A stretch of DNA of 64,000 nt, from contig NZ_CP108423.1 in NCBI RefSeq assembly GCF_035917235.1, positions 3,661,001 to 3,725,000 of the forward strand, written 5' to 3'. Position numbers and translations under genes: made by a program. Source of the stretch: Streptomyces sp. NBC_01294. GTDB lineage: Bacteria > Actinomycetota > Actinomycetes > Streptomycetales > Streptomycetaceae. Positions 6,978 to 14,637 of this stretch are shown here, one piece after another. Position 1 is the first letter of the stretch; each line of letters begins with the position of its first letter. The notes beneath the pieces are model-generated. The model was not told where the DNA came from. It saw only the letters and a list, made by a program, of their open reading frames with translations, and searched no databases.

Positions 6978-9074
6978 ATGAAGCCCCTGGAATCCGGAGA
7001 CCCGATCCGACTGGGTCCGTACCGCATCCTCGCCGTGCTCGGCGAAGGAGGCATGGGCAAGGTCTACGTCGGTCAGGACGGCGAGGGGCACGCCGCCGCC
7101 GTGAAGGTGCTGCACCCCCACCTGACGCACGACCAGAACCTCACGCAGCGATTCGTCCGCGAGGCCCAGATGGCCAGGGCGGTCGCCGGCGGGTCCGTGG
7201 CCCGCGTCCTGGACGCCCGAACGGAGGGCGGGCGTCCGTGGATCGCCACCGAATTCCTGACCGGGCCGACGCTCGCGGATGCCGTCCGCTCCCACGGGCC
7301 GTTCGACGAACCGACGGTACGGGCCCTGGCGGCGGCGCTCGCCCACGCGCTCCGCGACATCCACGCCACCGGTCTCGTCCACCGGGACCTGAAGCCCGCC
7401 AACATCGTGCTCACCGCGACCGGCCCCCGCGTCATCGACTTCGGCATCGCCCGCCCCGAGCACGGCCTCACCCTCACCACCACCGGCCAGGTCCCGGTCA
7501 CCCCCGGCTACGGCGCGCCCGAGCAGGTCGTCGGGCAGCGCGTCGGTCCACCGGCCGACGTCTTCTCCCTGGGCGCGGTCCTGGTGTTCGCGGCGAGCGG
7601 GCAGCAGGCGTACGAGGGTTCGCACGTCGCCGCCGTGCAGTACGAGGTCGTCCACGGCGAGCCGCGCCTGGACCGTGTACCGCCCGCGCTCCAGCCGTTG
7701 ATCGGCCCGTGCCTCGCCAAGGACCCGGCGTCGCGGCCGCTGCCCGACCAGATCATCCAGTACTTCGCCCCGCCCCGAGGCGCCGAACGCGCCTGGCGGC
7801 GGGGGTCGATCGCGCAGGACATCGCGACCCGCGAACACAGCCTGCACCGGCTGACCACGGTGCCGGGCGCGGTCGCACCGCGTGCCGTCTCACGTCGCCG
7901 CCTGCTGACGGGCCTCGCCGTCGGAGGATCCGTGCTCGCGGTCGGCGGCGGCGCCGCGTGGTGGATCGGGAAGGGGAACCACCTCGGCCCCTTCGACATC
8001 CCTCCGGCCGTACAGACCCCGCAGGCCCGCGTCCTGGACCCGAAGAAGGGCGACTACGTCCTCGGCTCGGCCCCCGAGCCGCTCTGGAGCGTCGCCTCGG
8101 CGCTCGCGGACAACTCGCCCGCGCCCCTGCCCGTACGGGACGTCGTCATCGTGGGAGCGCCGAAGGGCGGCATCGCCGCGCGCAGTGTCGTCGACGGCTC
8201 ACTCCGGTGGTCGGCGCCGGGGACGGTGGCCGGCAACCGCTACCTGTCCCTCTCCGACCGGCTGGTGGCGGCCACCGACCGGAACGGCACCCTCGTCACC
8301 TTCGTCGCCTCGACCGGCCGGCCCAAGTGGACGTCTCCCGCGGAGGCCGCCTCCCTCCTCGCGGCGGACGACGAAGCCGTCTATCTGATCACCAAGGACG
8401 GGCGGGTGCGCAGCATCGGCCGCTCCGATGCCAGGATCCGCTGGACCGTCGGCGTCGGCGCGAACCTCGGCTCGGAGGCCGGGTCGCGCGGCGTGGCGGC
8501 CCACGGCCGGCTGGTCATCGCGGCGGCGGACGGGGCCGTCGTCGCCCTCGACACGACGGACGGCCGCACGGCATGGGACCGCCGCGAACAGTCCGCCGAC
8601 GGCCGGGCCAAGCTCGCCGTGTCGGAACGCTCCCTGTGCATCACCGGAAAGAACCTCTCCGTCCTCGACATCGTCGACGGCAAGGACCTCTGGTCGGCCG
8701 AGAACCCCAAACCGCCGAACGGCGGCGCGGTCTCCTGGGGCCCGCCGACCATCCACGGCAACCACGTGTACGCGACGGTGCTGCGATTCCCCCTCCGCTA
8801 CGACCTCCGGAACGGCCACGGAACCGACTGGGCCTTCGCAGGTCTCCTCGAATGCGACCCGCCCAGCCCGCTCGTCGTACAGGGAAACGGCCTCTGGTCG
8901 GTCACCGTCAGCCGGACACAATCAGGCATGAACGTCGTCGACCTCTCGCCCGAGAACCGGCCGCCGTGGGTGTTCCCCATCATCAAGACCCCCGACCGCT
9001 ACTGGATCACGGCCGACGCGAACCGCGTCTTCTTCCTGGACGGCACGACACTCGGCGCCCTGCCCGTGTTCTGA
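6978..9074 (+). CDS. Membrane Ser/Thr kinase with PQQ-like beta-propeller sensor (paralogue)
   Basis: This 698-residue protein is colinear with the preceding kinase: glycine loop GEGGMG, Lys43 in AAVKVL, HRDLKPANIV, DFGIARP and APEQ. An SRRRLL twin-arginine-like motif (305-310) sits at the start of a single hydrophobic span (about 309-330), followed by an outer region of about 370 residues with propeller-like repeats (DGSLRWSAPG, TDGRTAWDRR, VDGKDLWS). The ATG at 6978 has GGAAAG 11 bases upstream; a longer in-frame reading overlaps the preceding gene and is out of register with any kinase start. This is the last gene of the three-kinase group and is followed by a terminator. Confidence 0.87.
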   Translation: MKPLESGDPIRLGPYRILAVLGEGGMGKVYVGQDGEGHAAAVKVLHPHLTHDQNLTQRFVREAQMARAVAGGSVARVLDARTEGGRPWIATEFLTGPTLADAVRSHGPFDEPTVRALAAALAHALRDIHATGLVHRDLKPANIVLTATGPRVIDFGIARPEHGLTLTTTGQVPVTPGYGAPEQVVGQRVGPPADVFSLGAVLVFAASGQQAYEGSHVAAVQYEVVHGEPRLDRVPPALQPLIGPCLAKDPASRPLPDQIIQYFAPPRGAERAWRRGSIAQDIATREHSLHRLTTVPGAVAPRAVSRRRLLTGLAVGGSVLAVGGGAAWWIGKGNHLGPFDIPPAVQTPQARVLDPKKGDYVLGSAPEPLWSVASALADNSPAPLPVRDVVIVGAPKGGIAARSVVDGSLRWSAPGTVAGNRYLSLSDRLVAATDRNGTLVTFVASTGRPKWTSPAEAASLLAADDEAVYLITKDGRVRSIGRSDARIRWTVGVGANLGSEAGSRGVAAHGRLVIAAADGAVVALDTTDGRTAWDRREQSADGRAKLAVSERSLCITGKNLSVLDIVDGKDLWSAENPKPPNGGAVSWGPPTIHGNHVYATVLRFPLRYDLRNGHGTDWAFAGLLECDPPSPLVVQGNGLWSVTVSRTQSGMNVVDLSPENRPPWVFPIIKTPDRYWITADANRVFFLDGTTLGALPVF

Positions 9075-9120
9075 CCCACCGAGCCCCGACCTGCCGAACC
9101 ATCAGAAGCCCCCGCACAGA

Positions 9121-9154
9121 GAAGGCCGGGTCGACGACGCCCGACCCGGCCTTC
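9121..9154 (+). terminator. Rho-independent-type hairpin after kinase group
   Basis: A perfect 13-bp stem (9121-9133 with 9142-9154, GAAGGCCGGGTCG and its complement) closes an 8-base loop 46 bp after the last kinase stop. There is no U-tract, which is usual in Streptomyces. It is 27 bp left of the island boundary repeat. Confidence 0.7.
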
Positions 9155-9181
9155 ACACGCACCTTCCTGGGCCGTGACCCA

Positions 9182-9275
9182 GGAAATAGCAAAACCCCCA
9201 GGTCACGGCGAGTGAGTCCTGGGGGTTCTACAGAGCCGCCTTCGGGATTCGAACCCGAGACCTACGCATTACGAG
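9182..9275 (-). repeat. Left attachment repeat (displaced 3' half of tRNA-Thr)
   Basis: The repeat contains the tRNA-Thr 3' half from the anticodon loop (CTCGT) to the discriminator base plus 55 bp downstream. The 5' half is missing, so it cannot fold as a tRNA. The downstream hairpin here has a perfect stem (9193-9202 with 9218-9227). In the right copy that stem carries one mismatch. Confidence 0.85.
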
Positions 9276-9618
9276 GCCCCACAAGATCATCCCTGCTGGT
9301 GCCGGTCCGTGCCACGGAATCCCGTTTCCCCAGGTCAGCAAGGCGCAGCCTGGCACCCGCGTGCCGACCAATCCACCCTGTGCCACCCCGTCCGCTCACG
9401 CACCGCTCACGCGCAATCGGCAGGGACCTCAGCCAGGCAGCACGAGCTCGGATACCGGCACCACGCTGGCGGGACCGCAAGACACCTCGAAGGCGCCCCG
9501 GCTATCGGGTAGTTGGCGCAGCCTCACTGATGTCCATGCCTCCATCCCAACCATGCACAAGCTCGATAGAATGCGTGATCACACACGGCAAGATGATCAA
9601 GCTGGGGGGCGCGTGCTG
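9276..9618. other. Non-coding left border of island
   Basis: This stretch has no convincing gene: open frames on both strands lack ribosome-binding sites and family features. It contains a tandem pair of the 9-mer CGCTCACGC (9393-9401 and 9404-9412), which recurs once just inside the right end (26052-26060). Such repeats could be integrase arm-type sites, which is conjecture. Confidence 0.4.
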
Positions 9619-9816
9619 GTGCCGGACTCTGGACTGCAAATGCTGAACGTGATGCGCGAGGTGGAGGCGGCCTCGCATGTGGACCCGACATCTCCCCCTG
9701 CGAATCCCGCAGCCTCCGTCCCGATCGACCTTCGGATCCTGGAATCCCTGGCAAAGGAGCCGTTCGACATGGAGGCCATGCTCGAGAGGCTGGTGCGCAA
9801 TGCAAATCAAGATTGA
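9619..9816 (+). CDS. Small hypothetical protein preceding SMC-like ATPase
   Basis: A 65-residue protein is predicted from the GTG at 9619, nine bases after GGGGGG. The GTG at 9613 and the ATG at 9640 are alternatives. The C-terminal half (IDLRILESLAKEPFDMEAML) looks alpha-helical and the middle is Pro/Ala-rich. No family is recognised. Its stop lies 17 bp inside the ATPase gene, so translation of the two is probably coupled, and it is a likely subunit or regulator of that ATPase. Confidence 0.6.
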   Translation: MPDSGLQMLNVMREVEAASHVDPTSPPANPAASVPIDLRILESLAKEPFDMEAMLERLVRNANQD

Positions 9817-12181
9817 AGCGGAGTGCCGCCGCGGCCTGCGCATCATCGAGGAGATCCCCGACCTTCCGCTTTGTAGAATCGAGGGCTACAACGGAATTGG
9901 CAAGACCAACGCCATCAAGCTTCTTCGACTCTGCGCCGGGGAACAGCCATTCGCAGGACAGGACGCTTCATGGCGGACGTTTCGGGAGCAGCTGACCCGA
10001 GCGCGGGTAACGGTCACAGGACTTAATGAAGCAAGCGAGATCGAATGGCTGGTTGAGCCGCATCGTTGGCCATCCAAAGCAGAGCCGCCCGGAGAGCTGC
10101 TGGGAGCCATCAGAATTTCCGGCCATACAGCGCGCCCCCGCGATATCCAATCTCTCTTCCAGGTCTATCACGTACTCGCAGCCAAGACTCCGGTCAGCGT
10201 ACTTGCGAGTCAGATTCAGAATGCCCGCGACCACATTCAGGATTGGGATTCTGCGAGCGGGCGGAGCCGGCAGGCTCAACTCGACGATATTCTGGGCGAC
10301 CTAAAAACGCTTATCGGAGACTGTGCGCCCGCAAAACTGGCCGCCGAGTTCACCGCCGCAAGAGAGGCCAAGGCTCGCGCAGATGAGCTCGCTTTGCAGG
10401 CCCAGAGATTGCAGAAACGAGTTGCACTCCTTGACCAGGCTGTGGATACAGCAGAGCATCTGGCGCAGGTCCAAGGACGCGGGCCTGAGATGCAGGAAAA
10501 ACTTGTCCAATTGCAGGAAAGACTAGACGAACTAGACCGAAAGAAGGAGCAGCTCAACAAACAAATCTCCGAGGCCAGTGCTCGAGAGCATAAAGACAGG
10601 CAAGCAGAGCGCGAGTTCGACAACGCTCAGAAGTATCTTGGACGATGCGACAGAGCACTTCGCGATGCGGACTCCACACTCGAGAAGCTGGCGGCCTTCG
10701 CAGACGTTGCACCGCATCGTGACGCAGTAGACACTCTGCAGAACAAGGTCGGGGCAAAGCTGACCGAGCTGACAGAACTCCGCCCGCGGGTTCACTCGGC
10801 ACCTCTTGTCATAGACGTGCTAAATGATCTCGCCTTCCTCTTGGAGCAAGCCGAAGGCAACGACCTGGGTGCCGAGGTTCTGTTCGACTCCGTTGACGGA
10901 AGACTCGGATGGACCATCACTGACTGGAAGGAAACCTGCCTGCAGCGGGCGGCGTCCTTGCGTGAGCGGGCTCCGTCTGCAGACGCCGAAGAACTGGGCC
11001 GAGAGATCGAGCACACTCGCAATCGCCTGGACGCCCTGTCCCAAATGTCGGATGCACTCGATCAAGTAGATCAAGCTCGCCTCAAACACGCTGGGGCGCA
11101 GGAGCGGCTGCGCGCGGCGGCAGGCGCCCTGCCTGAGCAGACTGCGCGCACACTCGAAGAGCTGATTGAGGCCCGCGATTCATTGGATCAGCAGGGTCGG
11201 GACGTGCAGGCCGAGCACATCCGCCTCACCCAGGTATACGCCTTGCTGGGCGGGGGACTCAGCGAAGAGATGCTTGCAGCAGAACTCGACAGATTGTGCA
11301 CCGACGCGGACGTAGACGCCGCACGTGTACGCGGCCGTCGAGATCGCGAACGTGTTGAGCGCGATGAGATCCAGCGCAAGGAGGCGCAAGCTGCTCAACA
11401 GGCTGAGTTCTCACAGCAGCAAGCTGATAAGCGATCCACTCACATTTCCCGCATCGTACAGGAACTGGTAACGAGGGATGAATTTTCCTGGTTGCGCCGG
11501 GCAGTGCCCTCGATTGAATCTCTGCGTGAAGCGTCAATTGAGACGCAAGCCGAGACTCTCGACGGGATTTCCGTGCAGCTGGAGAAGGGCCGGGGCCTTC
11601 TGGAGCGCACATTCACGACTGTGCGTGGCGTTGGATCGGCCTTGGGTTCCCTTGCTACCGAACTGGATCTCGACCGCCATATTTCAGTTGACCACCAACG
11701 CAACCCATTCGACGCAGCGACGCGCTGGTGGCTGGCAGCAGAAGTACGACGATGGTTCGCCGATGACCTCGTGCGCCAAGCTCTATTCGACGGGGGCGAT
11801 GACATCCGCCTCGACGCGAACAACATGAACGTCTTCTGGACGGTTGAAGGTGAGACGCGTCAGCGCTCGCTATCAGCGTTCTCCAGCGGACAGCAAGCCT
11901 TTGCATTCACCCAGGCGCAGGTTGCCCAGCTGGACCGTGAGGAGTCGCCGGCCGCGAATAGGCTGATCGCCCTCGATGAATTTGGCGCCTTCCTAGACAG
12001 TACGCGCATGTCAGGACTCGCCCAGTACCTCACCGATCGGCCGAATGGGTCGAGTAGGGATCAGGTCGTCGTCATCCTCCCCCACATGCCGCATCAGTCC
12101 GCCCATACCGACCAAGCGAGTATTGCTAGGATCGAAGACTTGGAGCGGCGCGGTTATTTTGCGGAGGCTCTGCGACCGTGA
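9800..12181 (+). CDS. SMC/Rad50-like coiled-coil ATPase
   Basis: The 793-residue protein has a split ABC-type ATPase head. Walker A is GYNGIGKT (29-36). The signature motif is FSSGQQ (694-699), and Walker B LIALDE ends in the Asp726-Glu727 pair. Between the halves lie long heptad-like, Glu/Lys/Gln/Arg-rich stretches (about 185-310 and 400-570) with a central globular part. This is the plan of SMC, Rad50, RecN and defence ATPases such as those of Lamassu, Wadjet or DndD-type systems, but I cannot place it in one of these. It overlaps the small gene before it and, by 4 bp (GTGA), the gene after it, so three proteins are made together. GC is low for the host. Confidence 0.78.
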   Translation: MQIKIEAECRRGLRIIEEIPDLPLCRIEGYNGIGKTNAIKLLRLCAGEQPFAGQDASWRTFREQLTRARVTVTGLNEASEIEWLVEPHRWPSKAEPPGELLGAIRISGHTARPRDIQSLFQVYHVLAAKTPVSVLASQIQNARDHIQDWDSASGRSRQAQLDDILGDLKTLIGDCAPAKLAAEFTAAREAKARADELALQAQRLQKRVALLDQAVDTAEHLAQVQGRGPEMQEKLVQLQERLDELDRKKEQLNKQISEASAREHKDRQAEREFDNAQKYLGRCDRALRDADSTLEKLAAFADVAPHRDAVDTLQNKVGAKLTELTELRPRVHSAPLVIDVLNDLAFLLEQAEGNDLGAEVLFDSVDGRLGWTITDWKETCLQRAASLRERAPSADAEELGREIEHTRNRLDALSQMSDALDQVDQARLKHAGAQERLRAAAGALPEQTARTLEELIEARDSLDQQGRDVQAEHIRLTQVYALLGGGLSEEMLAAELDRLCTDADVDAARVRGRRDRERVERDEIQRKEAQAAQQAEFSQQQADKRSTHISRIVQELVTRDEFSWLRRAVPSIESLREASIETQAETLDGISVQLEKGRGLLERTFTTVRGVGSALGSLATELDLDRHISVDHQRNPFDAATRWWLAAEVRRWFADDLVRQALFDGGDDIRLDANNMNVFWTVEGETRQRSLSAFSSGQQAFAFTQAQVAQLDREESPAANRLIALDEFGAFLDSTRMSGLAQYLTDRPNGSSRDQVVVILPHMPHQSAHTDQASIARIEDLERRGYFAEALRP

Positions 12182-13188
12182 AACAACAGGCCGCAACCGG
12201 TCAGAACCGCGAAATTTTCGGGGTTCCTGCCGTCATGACAGCCTCCGAGTGTACTGCCTTGATTCGCGATCTCACCCAACTATGGTCCTTGACTTACAAT
12301 CAAGAAATCGGCGACGTGGAGGGCGATATCGAGCTCTGTCGTCGCTTCTTCGATCCCCTAGCCAGGGGCCACAGTCTGCGTGAACGCCTGTCGCAGCTGC
12401 CGGTCACACCTGCAGAACTGCTTCGCCCCAAGCGGCGAGACCCCCTCGTAGTCGACACCGGTGAGAACACTCTGATCGTGGGCGTCGAAGCGCGCATTCT
12501 GCTTGCGCTGCTTGATGGTCTCGATCTCGAAGAGAATTACTTGGTCCTGCCCCCTCGCGATGTCGCAGCTGCAGAAAGCCAGGCCTTGGCGGTCTACCAG
12601 CGATGGAGTCGCGCGCGCCTGGACCAGGTCATCGCCCTGCGGAGTGGCCAAGGTCGCGAAGTTATGCAGGCAATCTCCGTTGGCTTGATCATGGCACTGC
12701 TTATCAACCGATCCGATGAGCCCGAACGCGCTGTCGTGCGTTGGGACAGGGGCACGCTGGAGGGGCAGCGTGTCGATACTGCAATCCACGCAGGAGCTGA
12801 GCAATTCGCGGGAGCCATCACCAAGCACCGCAGCAAGAGGTCCGTGGGGGAGCAAAGGCTGAAGGGCGGATACGCGCTGAGCGAGGCCCGTCGCAGACTG
12901 GCCCATCGCGTTGTGGTCATTCCTGATCAGCCCGATGGCGGGGAGCTTCTCTACATCCCTGCAAAATACAAGACCGAGGTCGTTGCGTTTCTTGGAAAGG
13001 ATCTCGCGCGACGCCCCGGACTTACGGAAGGGCTGCTGTCGATGGCATTCGACCAGCTCGTGGAGGAATTTCGGGCAGTTGCCGGAAGACTCGCCCACGA
13101 GTCGATGGTGTTTGAGCGCTCGGCTGACACCCGAGCCGTGAAGGAAAGCCTACTTCTCGAATTTGTGCGTGCTCGACACGGCGCGTAG
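12178..13188 (+). CDS. Unknown protein partnered with the SMC-like ATPase
   Basis: The 336-residue cytoplasmic protein starts at a GTG overlapping the ATPase stop by 4 bp. I do not recognise its family: no membrane segment, signal peptide or nuclease signature is evident. It looks alpha/beta, with a hydrophobic core segment (AISVGLIMALLINR, about 160-175) and a basic stretch (TKHRSKRSVGEQRLKGG, about 218-235) that could contact nucleic acid. Translational coupling points to a stoichiometric partner, in the position where kleisin-like or effector subunits sit in SMC-type defence operons. A hairpin follows the stop. Confidence 0.6.
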   Translation: MKQQAATGQNREIFGVPAVMTASECTALIRDLTQLWSLTYNQEIGDVEGDIELCRRFFDPLARGHSLRERLSQLPVTPAELLRPKRRDPLVVDTGENTLIVGVEARILLALLDGLDLEENYLVLPPRDVAAAESQALAVYQRWSRARLDQVIALRSGQGREVMQAISVGLIMALLINRSDEPERAVVRWDRGTLEGQRVDTAIHAGAEQFAGAITKHRSKRSVGEQRLKGGYALSEARRRLAHRVVVIPDQPDGGELLYIPAKYKTEVVAFLGKDLARRPGLTEGLLSMAFDQLVEEFRAVAGRLAHESMVFERSADTRAVKESLLLEFVRARHGA

Positions 13189-13193
13189 TGCAA

Positions 13194-13239
13194 GTCCGGG
13201 ATCGAGTGAGCTTCCGCTTCGGCCCACTCGCTCCCGGAC
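13194..13239. terminator. Bidirectional hairpin between convergent genes
   Basis: GTCCGGGA (13194-13201) pairs with TCCCGGAC (13232-13239). After one mismatch, CGAGTG (13203-13208) pairs with CACTCG (13225-13230). The hairpin sits between the stops of the ATPase-partner gene and the DNA methyltransferase gene, so it can serve both transcripts. Confidence 0.65.
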
Positions 13240-13244
13240 ACAGC

Positions 13245-14576
13245 CTACTGGCGCCGCAGCAGAATGAGACGCTCCGAAAGCTCTACGTCATGTCGTGTTT
13301 GATTGCTGGCCCAGCGCTGTCCACGCCGACGAAGCACAACATCCTTCTCCATGGAGAATCCGACGTGCTCGGCAATCTGACCAATGAGGCCTGGCGTATC
13401 TACGTAGACACCGTATGGAGCGCTGTCTCCGACGAGCCACACCGCAGATGCTCCGGGAAGCATGGACTTCGCCAGATTCTCCAGAATCTGGGCCATGGCA
13501 GCAAAGTAGTCTGGGATGACACGGTCGTACTCTTTGCCCCGGCTCCGTTCATTGCGCTGCGCCTCCAACTGCGCGGTCAATTCCTCGACAGCGGTTCCTG
13601 CATTCCCGAAGCGCGCCAGTTTTGAGGACGCTTCACGTGCAGCAGCCACGCTGCTCTGTTGCGTCGTGGCAGTAATCATCCCCGAGCGCACCGTCGAACA
13701 CATCTGGGCCCAACTGGTGACTTCGCCCCAGAAGTAGAGTTCCAGTCGTGTCGCGTCGGCGTAGTCGAAGTTATTCAGATATGGAGGCGACGCCACGCAA
13801 CCATGTGCTCCCTCTATGCTTCCCCACGCCTCTGGGTCACGAGAATCGCCATGGGTCACAGACGCGTACATACCCGATCCACTCGCCCCGACATTTTGAA
13901 GATCTTCTGCCATCCACGTCGCTCGTTGGACGAACCGACCGAGGGGGTCAGTAAACCTCGGCCGCCGCTGAGTCCCTGGCCTTTGGTAGGGCCATCCGAC
14001 ACGGGCAGAAGCCACATCTCTCAGAGTCCCCAGCAGCGCCCATTTGGCATACACTCCCCATTCGTCGGCTTGGCCGGCACGGATGAGATCCCGCAGCGAG
14101 ATGAGGCGCGCGAGGACGTGAGGTTGAAAGCAACGCTGTGTCAGATCTGCTTCGGTCTCAAGCCCAGCCGCGGCCGAGGGAGCCAACTGCTCGGCTGCCT
14201 TGGCCAGTTCTCCTGCCATCACTGCAAACGATTCTGGACTGCTCGGGGGAGCCTGCAGCTTCAGGTTTGCCAACTCCGCGATGAGCGGATGAGTCTCGAT
14301 CCCGGAAAAGGAGTGCCCAGCGCGGCGCGCGGCTGTTCCTGTCACCGCTGATCCCGCGAAGGGGTCCACGATGAGACTGCCTGAAGACAGGCTCAGGGTC
14401 TCCAGCAGGGTGGATACGTAGTCGGAGGCGAAGCCGGCCGGGTAGCGGAACCACCGGTCAAAGGCCTTGCTGTTGCTGGTGCCATGGCTGCGTCCACGGC
14501 CGGAACCAGGTTCTGTTGGCAGGAGGCCGCCAGCATGCAGCGGACCGTCGGGCACGAGGGAGTCTTGGATCAGCAC
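13245..14576 (-). CDS. DNA methyltransferase (N4-cytosine or N6-adenine type)
   Basis: Reading from the GTG at 14576 gives 443 residues. A SAM-binding motif I, DPFAGSAVTGTAAR (from Asp71), is followed about 190 residues later by the catalytic motif IV SPPYLNNFDY (from Ser263). SPPY is the form common in N4-cytosine enzymes, but N6-adenine enzymes cannot be excluded. The order I, insert, IV suggests the target-recognition region lies between them. Starts further upstream would overlap the kinase gene; the true start is uncertain because no good ribosome-binding site is seen. No restriction endonuclease gene is nearby. It lies downstream of the kinase on the same strand and converges on the ATPase operon. 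Confidence 0.8.
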   Translation of the reverse strand: MLIQDSLVPDGPLHAGGLLPTEPGSGRGRSHGTSNSKAFDRWFRYPAGFASDYVSTLLETLSLSSGSLIVDPFAGSAVTGTAARRAGHSFSGIETHPLIAELANLKLQAPPSSPESFAVMAGELAKAAEQLAPSAAAGLETEADLTQRCFQPHVLARLISLRDLIRAGQADEWGVYAKWALLGTLRDVASARVGWPYQRPGTQRRPRFTDPLGRFVQRATWMAEDLQNVGASGSGMYASVTHGDSRDPEAWGSIEGAHGCVASPPYLNNFDYADATRLELYFWGEVTSWAQMCSTVRSGMITATTQQSSVAAAREASSKLARFGNAGTAVEELTAQLEAQRNERSRGKEYDRVIPDYFAAMAQILENLAKSMLPGASAVWLVGDSAPYGVYVDTPGLIGQIAEHVGFSMEKDVVLRRRGQRWASNQTRHDVELSERLILLRRQ

Positions 14577-14637
14577 CCACCCATTGCACCACGGTGTTGG
14601 GGTCCACCGCCACGGTGGTGGGCAGAAAGCTTGGTCC

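Noticed and set aside
9182..9275. A second tRNA-Thr gene
   Set aside because: Only the 3' half is present. The D-arm and 5' acceptor strand are missing, so it is a displaced attachment-site copy.
9800..13188. A Wadjet (JetABCD) or Lamassu operon
   Set aside because: The ATPase is shorter than JetC, there is no JetA/JetB pair or topoisomerase-VI-like JetD, and no recognisable Lamassu effector; the partner protein matches neither.
13245..14576. A restriction-modification system
   Set aside because: No endonuclease or specificity gene adjoins the methyltransferase.
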